Part shown: positions 60,945 through 64,000 of the stretch, one piece after another | Position numbering within the stretch: position 1 is the stretch's first letter | How the letters are laid out: each line of letters starts with the position of its first letter | Source of the DNA: Ignelater luminosus | Taxonomy: Eukaryota > Arthropoda > Insecta > Coleoptera > Elateridae | Length of the DNA: 64,000 nucleotides | Direction of reading: 5' to 3' | Assembly: GCA_011009095.1 (NCBI GenBank) | Contig: VTPC01007519.1 | Location: 1 to 64,000 of the forward strand | Position numbers and translations under genes: made by a program | The notes under the pieces: model-generated | Databases searched by the model: none | What the model was told of the DNA's origin: nothing | The model's input: only the letters and a program-made list of their open reading frames with translations

Positions 60945-61385
60945 TTAGGCAAATATTGTTATCATACCTCTTGTCTTAAATTTTTCCACTACGCAGTTAA
61001 CTAGAACACCTGGCATGGGCACTTCTCAAAGTAGCATGTTGAACGATACCCACTTTGGTCTTTAGACAAATGTATGTATTCAACTTTTGTGTTTTGGAGT
61101 AGCTAAGAGTAGCACCTTACAATGAAAAATTCAAAAACAATGAGAATTTTGGTAGCAACTCAGAATATTGAAAACACATCTACGAGTGCCAAACCAGTGG
61201 CGCTTGCCAAAACTGACTCTGTACCTTCAGGGTCGTTCACATGTTATAGTAGAAATGGTTTCCTGATTGATTTGTCTTTTATAATCACGGTTCTGTACGG
61301 TAAACGGAGCTGTCTATTGTTTCTTAGAAACGAATATAATCCTTATGTTGATACTCTAGGCAAATATTGCTATCGTCCCTCTGAG
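60520..61385. repeat. diverged tandem duplication, ~0.42-0.45-kb unit
   Basis: Unit 1 (about 60520-60965) and unit 2 (about 60966-61385) share ATTTTTCCACTACGCAGT-like, CAACTCAGAATATTGAAAAC, CTGTACCTTCAGG and TAGGCAAATATTG segments in the same order, with clear divergence. Both have short open frames over the CAACTCAGAATATTGAAAAC part; unit 2 has a 94-codon frame (61122-61406) that I do not recognise. Confidence 0.8.
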
Positions 61386-61809
61386 CAAGTATATAAGCTG
61401 ATCTGAATTTCTGTAATAAGCATGCGCCTGAACTTCCTACAAGGCGTCTTTTTGAAACGGAACTGCAATGTCAACCTATCCGCTTTTTTGGGCATTTTTA
61501 AATTCAAGCAAAAAGCATGGATTCTTAGCTACAATATCGCTTTTTTTGAAATATTTTTATAAATGCGGTCTACTGAAATTAAGTGCGTCGACCAAATATT
61601 GACTTAAGAACGTGGGCTTCTTCTTTTTTCAAAAAACAAACCTGCCCTTCGAATGCACTAAAACACGGTATTGGATACCACTCATACTATTTACTGCGAC
61701 GTTCCCACTATGCGCTGATCTAATTCTTTTCAGACAAATCGTTTTTGACTTCACAAAGTAATATCACGAAACTGACTCTGAAATTTAATCTACCAGGTAA
61801 AAAAGAAGA

Positions 61810-62445
61810 CATGTTGGAATTAGAATTGGAGGAAGAAGAATTGCATGCATTCGGTTTGCTGACGACAAGATCTTCTTTTTAGAAAGTACAGAAGAGTTGA
61901 TAGAATAATTGAAACAGCTTGAAAGGATGGAAGGGAAGTACGTATTAAGGATAAATCGTAAGAAGTAATGCAAATAGGGAAAAATGAAAACATGAAGGTT
62001 TACGTCGAGGCAGCTAGGGAGGTATGAGTATCTAGGAACAGAGATTACAAGCAACTGGAGGAGTTTTGATGAGATAGACATAAGAACTGGAATGGCGAAA
62101 CAGGCGTACAGGAAGATGAGTAAGATTTTGGAAAGTAAGCTGAAATTGGAACTGAGGAATAGAATAACAAACTGCTTTGTATGGAGTGTAATGTTGTACG
62201 GATGTGAGACGTGAACTGTGATGAAGGATACAAAAAGAGACATGTGGGTCTGGAGGAAGATGCTAAGCTTGAAGTGGAAGCATAAAGTTAGAAATGAGGA
62301 AGTGCTGAGAAGGGTTGGAGAAGAGGTAACAGGGTAAGAAGAAGGACAAAGATGGCGGACAATGTAAAGAGTGGACAGAGTTATAGTGAAGTGGGAAGAA
62401 CATACGCGACCTGCATAGGCAGAATACTTATGATGATGATGAAAC
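61810..62445 (+). mobile_element. RTE-like LINE 3' fragment with (ATG)n tail
   Basis: The plus frame reads GIRIGGRRIACIRFADDKIF (FADD at 61855-61866), then ESTEELIE, KYVLRINRKK, and after a shift YEYLGTEITSNWRSFDEI, RTGMAKQAYRKMSKIL, LRNRITNCFVWSVMLYGCET, RKMLSLKWKHKVRNEEVLRR and VGEE. This is the region from the YADD box to the C-terminal domain of RTE-like reverse transcriptases. It ends with ATGATGATGATG at 62430-62441, a typical short-microsatellite 3' tail for this class. 5'-truncated, with several stops. Confidence 0.87.
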
Positions 62446-64000
62446 CTTATAGAACATAATTACAGCCAGGGATTTATAGGAACAAGAAATGTCTTCGCAA
62501 TCGGCTAAACTGATCACCTAGGATAGGAAACAATGGAAATACATATTTAGTATAGAAGAAAGTATCGAAAAGGCTAATTACTCGTTTAAATGAAAAGGAG
62601 TCCTAAGAATTATGAAGTATAATAAGAGTAAAATTCAGAAAGGATAAAGTTATAGTTGCAAGACTGAAATCGAAGAAGTAATTAAAATAAGATTATTACT
62701 TTCTCTTGACAATTATTGTTTTATCTACTTCAGACTGTCTATAGCTCTGCTCTTTTCAGCGACATCGACAGTACGTCGAAGGATAAGTCGGGTATTACAG
62801 ACATATTTAGTATTTTAAACTCAAAACATATTCAGGTCTATTCTTGCAACTGGTTATTTGTTATACACACTGTATAATATTATTAGTGCCAGAAACACCA
62901 TATCAATGACCCCTCCAGATGCAACAAGCACTTGTTTGACAGCGCGCAAAAATTTAGGTTTTTTCTGGCACGGATAGAAGAATTTACAAAATCAAATAGT
63001 AACAGTTTCATAAGTTTTCTCTAATAGAATGCTTGGCAATATCAATAGATACACTATTTAAAGTCCATCATGTTAAAAATAAAAAATAATAAAAACAATC
63101 TGAGAAAATATTTTTCTCACTTTTATATTTTAGCAATTTATTTCGATAATTTAAAATGTTTCTTATCAACTTATATAATTCCTTTAGATTGCTAAAGTTT
63201 TCTTGTAAAACAAAAGGAAAAGTATGTGCACTTTGGTATTGTTAAAAAAGAATTTATTATACAAGCACGCTGCTTAAATTTAATTCTTTTTCCAACATTC
63301 TTCTTGCAGTATAAAAGAATTCAAAAGAGAATCGGGTACGATTAAGGTTGTACCTTCTTTCATTTCTAACAGAGAAACTTTTCGCTTTTAATTAATTCAA
63401 TTACGGTCTAAGAAAATCTCTGCAACTAACTTTGTTATTTTAACTTCTTTTTTCCCTTAAATTTTACGTTTAATTAAATTCATTGCAGGAAATTTAAAAA
63501 AAGGTTTCCCTTATGTTATCGTTTATTGGAGTAAATCTAAAAAATTGGTAAATTAGACGGATGTAAAAATATTAGCCTCAAAAGCACTATCTTTTGAGCA
63601 AAATTATCATATATATAATGTTACAAACTGACACGCCTCTCTTTATAATATGCTATGATTGTCATTTTTTAAAATTTAATTTTAGTTTGAAAGTTGAATA
63701 GAGAAGGGTAGCCACACAGACTGATAGTGCAGCAGCTGCTAACGTTTTTCCTTTTACGTTTTCTCTCTTTTTCTTTTTTAAAGTTTGAGATTTGTGCAGG
63801 TACATGACTACAAAGGGGAGGATTTCAACTTGAATTATGTTTCTATTTGTTACTTTTACGGAATTACATACCCTATCTTTAAAAACATTTACATTTTAAG
63901 TTCAACTTTTGTCAAGTGCATAGTGTACGTGGATTATTATCATCCCTTTTCTACAACAAAGCTAAGGTTTGAATAATGGAAATCGATGACATTTTAAGTT
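62446..64000. other. AT-rich stretch, nothing recognised
   Basis: Several pyrimidine-rich AG sites occur (for example TGCTCTTTTCAG near 62747), but none opens a frame compatible with the exon at 54975-55111. No element was recognised. Confidence 0.4.

Noticed and set aside
61785-62243. 152-codon minus-strand open frame
   Set aside because: It is antisense to the RTE reverse-transcriptase fragment on the plus strand, and its Phe/Ser/Leu-rich translation is what antisense of a Lys/Glu-rich protein gives.
62700-62840. Possible exon after TGCTCTTTTCAG at about 62747
   Set aside because: In the phase left by the exon at 54975-55111 it hits a stop within nine codons, and no independent support was found.
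1-64000. tRNA genes
   Set aside because: GGTTCGA-like strings (for example near 28554 and 16598) lack a matching A box and acceptor stem at the right distance.

Overview
The window looks like AT-rich, gene-poor arthropod DNA, most likely from an insect. The evidence is four different mariner (DD34D) transposons with paired terminal inverted repeats (TIRs) and TA target sites, RTE-like and Jockey-like non-LTR retrotransposon remnants, a BEL/Pao integrase fragment, and long AT-rich stretches with no coding signal. The insect order cannot be settled from the sequence alone. I saw no bacterial-style genes, rRNA, tRNA genes or CRISPR arrays.

Layout, left to right. Position 35-274 is the C-terminal fragment of a transposon-associated protein. 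1139-2007 is an internally deleted mariner. 4883-6121 is a Mos1-like (mauritiana subfamily) mariner with one internal break. 6.2-7.8 kb is GC-richer, unrecognised sequence, followed by a degenerate tandem repeat field at 7.96-8.82 kb; one diverged unit of that repeat recurs near 17.5 kb. 12.62-16.11 kb is an RTE-like LINE on the minus strand carrying two nested insertions, each with a target-site duplication: a 183-bp SINE-like piece and a 1,092-bp GC-rich piece. 23.7-24.64 kb is a second minus-strand RTE copy that has lost the core of its reverse transcriptase. 31.5-34.05 kb is a roughly 2.1-kb degenerate minisatellite lying between two tRNA-Lys-type primer-binding-site motifs. 36.4 kb holds an 89-bp MITE. 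37.24-38.23 kb is a hAT-like non-autonomous element that nearly abuts a 1,286-bp mariner at 38.25-39.53 kb. 46.87-48.16 kb is an irritans-like mariner. 51.0-53.5 kb is a plus-strand LINE split by a 5'-truncated Jockey-like LINE with a perfect 12-bp target-site duplication. 53.6-53.9 kb is a BEL/Pao integrase tail. 61.8-62.44 kb is a third RTE fragment with an (ATG)n 3' tail.

Only one host-gene exon is well supported: 54975-55111, plus strand, with good splice sites. It encodes a juxtamembrane plus transmembrane segment resembling the first membrane helix of adenylyl cyclases. Most of the right half of the window may therefore be intron of that gene. A weaker candidate is a half zinc-finger exon on the minus strand at 44563-44668.

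The most consequential observation concerns the assembly. A 100-N gap at 58542-58641 is flanked by two near-identical copies (55955-58541 and 58642-60944) whose homology runs exactly to both gap edges. This is the pattern expected from two overlapping contigs or haplotypes that were not merged, rather than from a true duplication. I found no complete, functional new system. The best leads for undescribed elements are the two dated insertions in the 12.6-16.1 kb LINE, the hAT-like element, and the minisatellite between primer-binding-site motifs.
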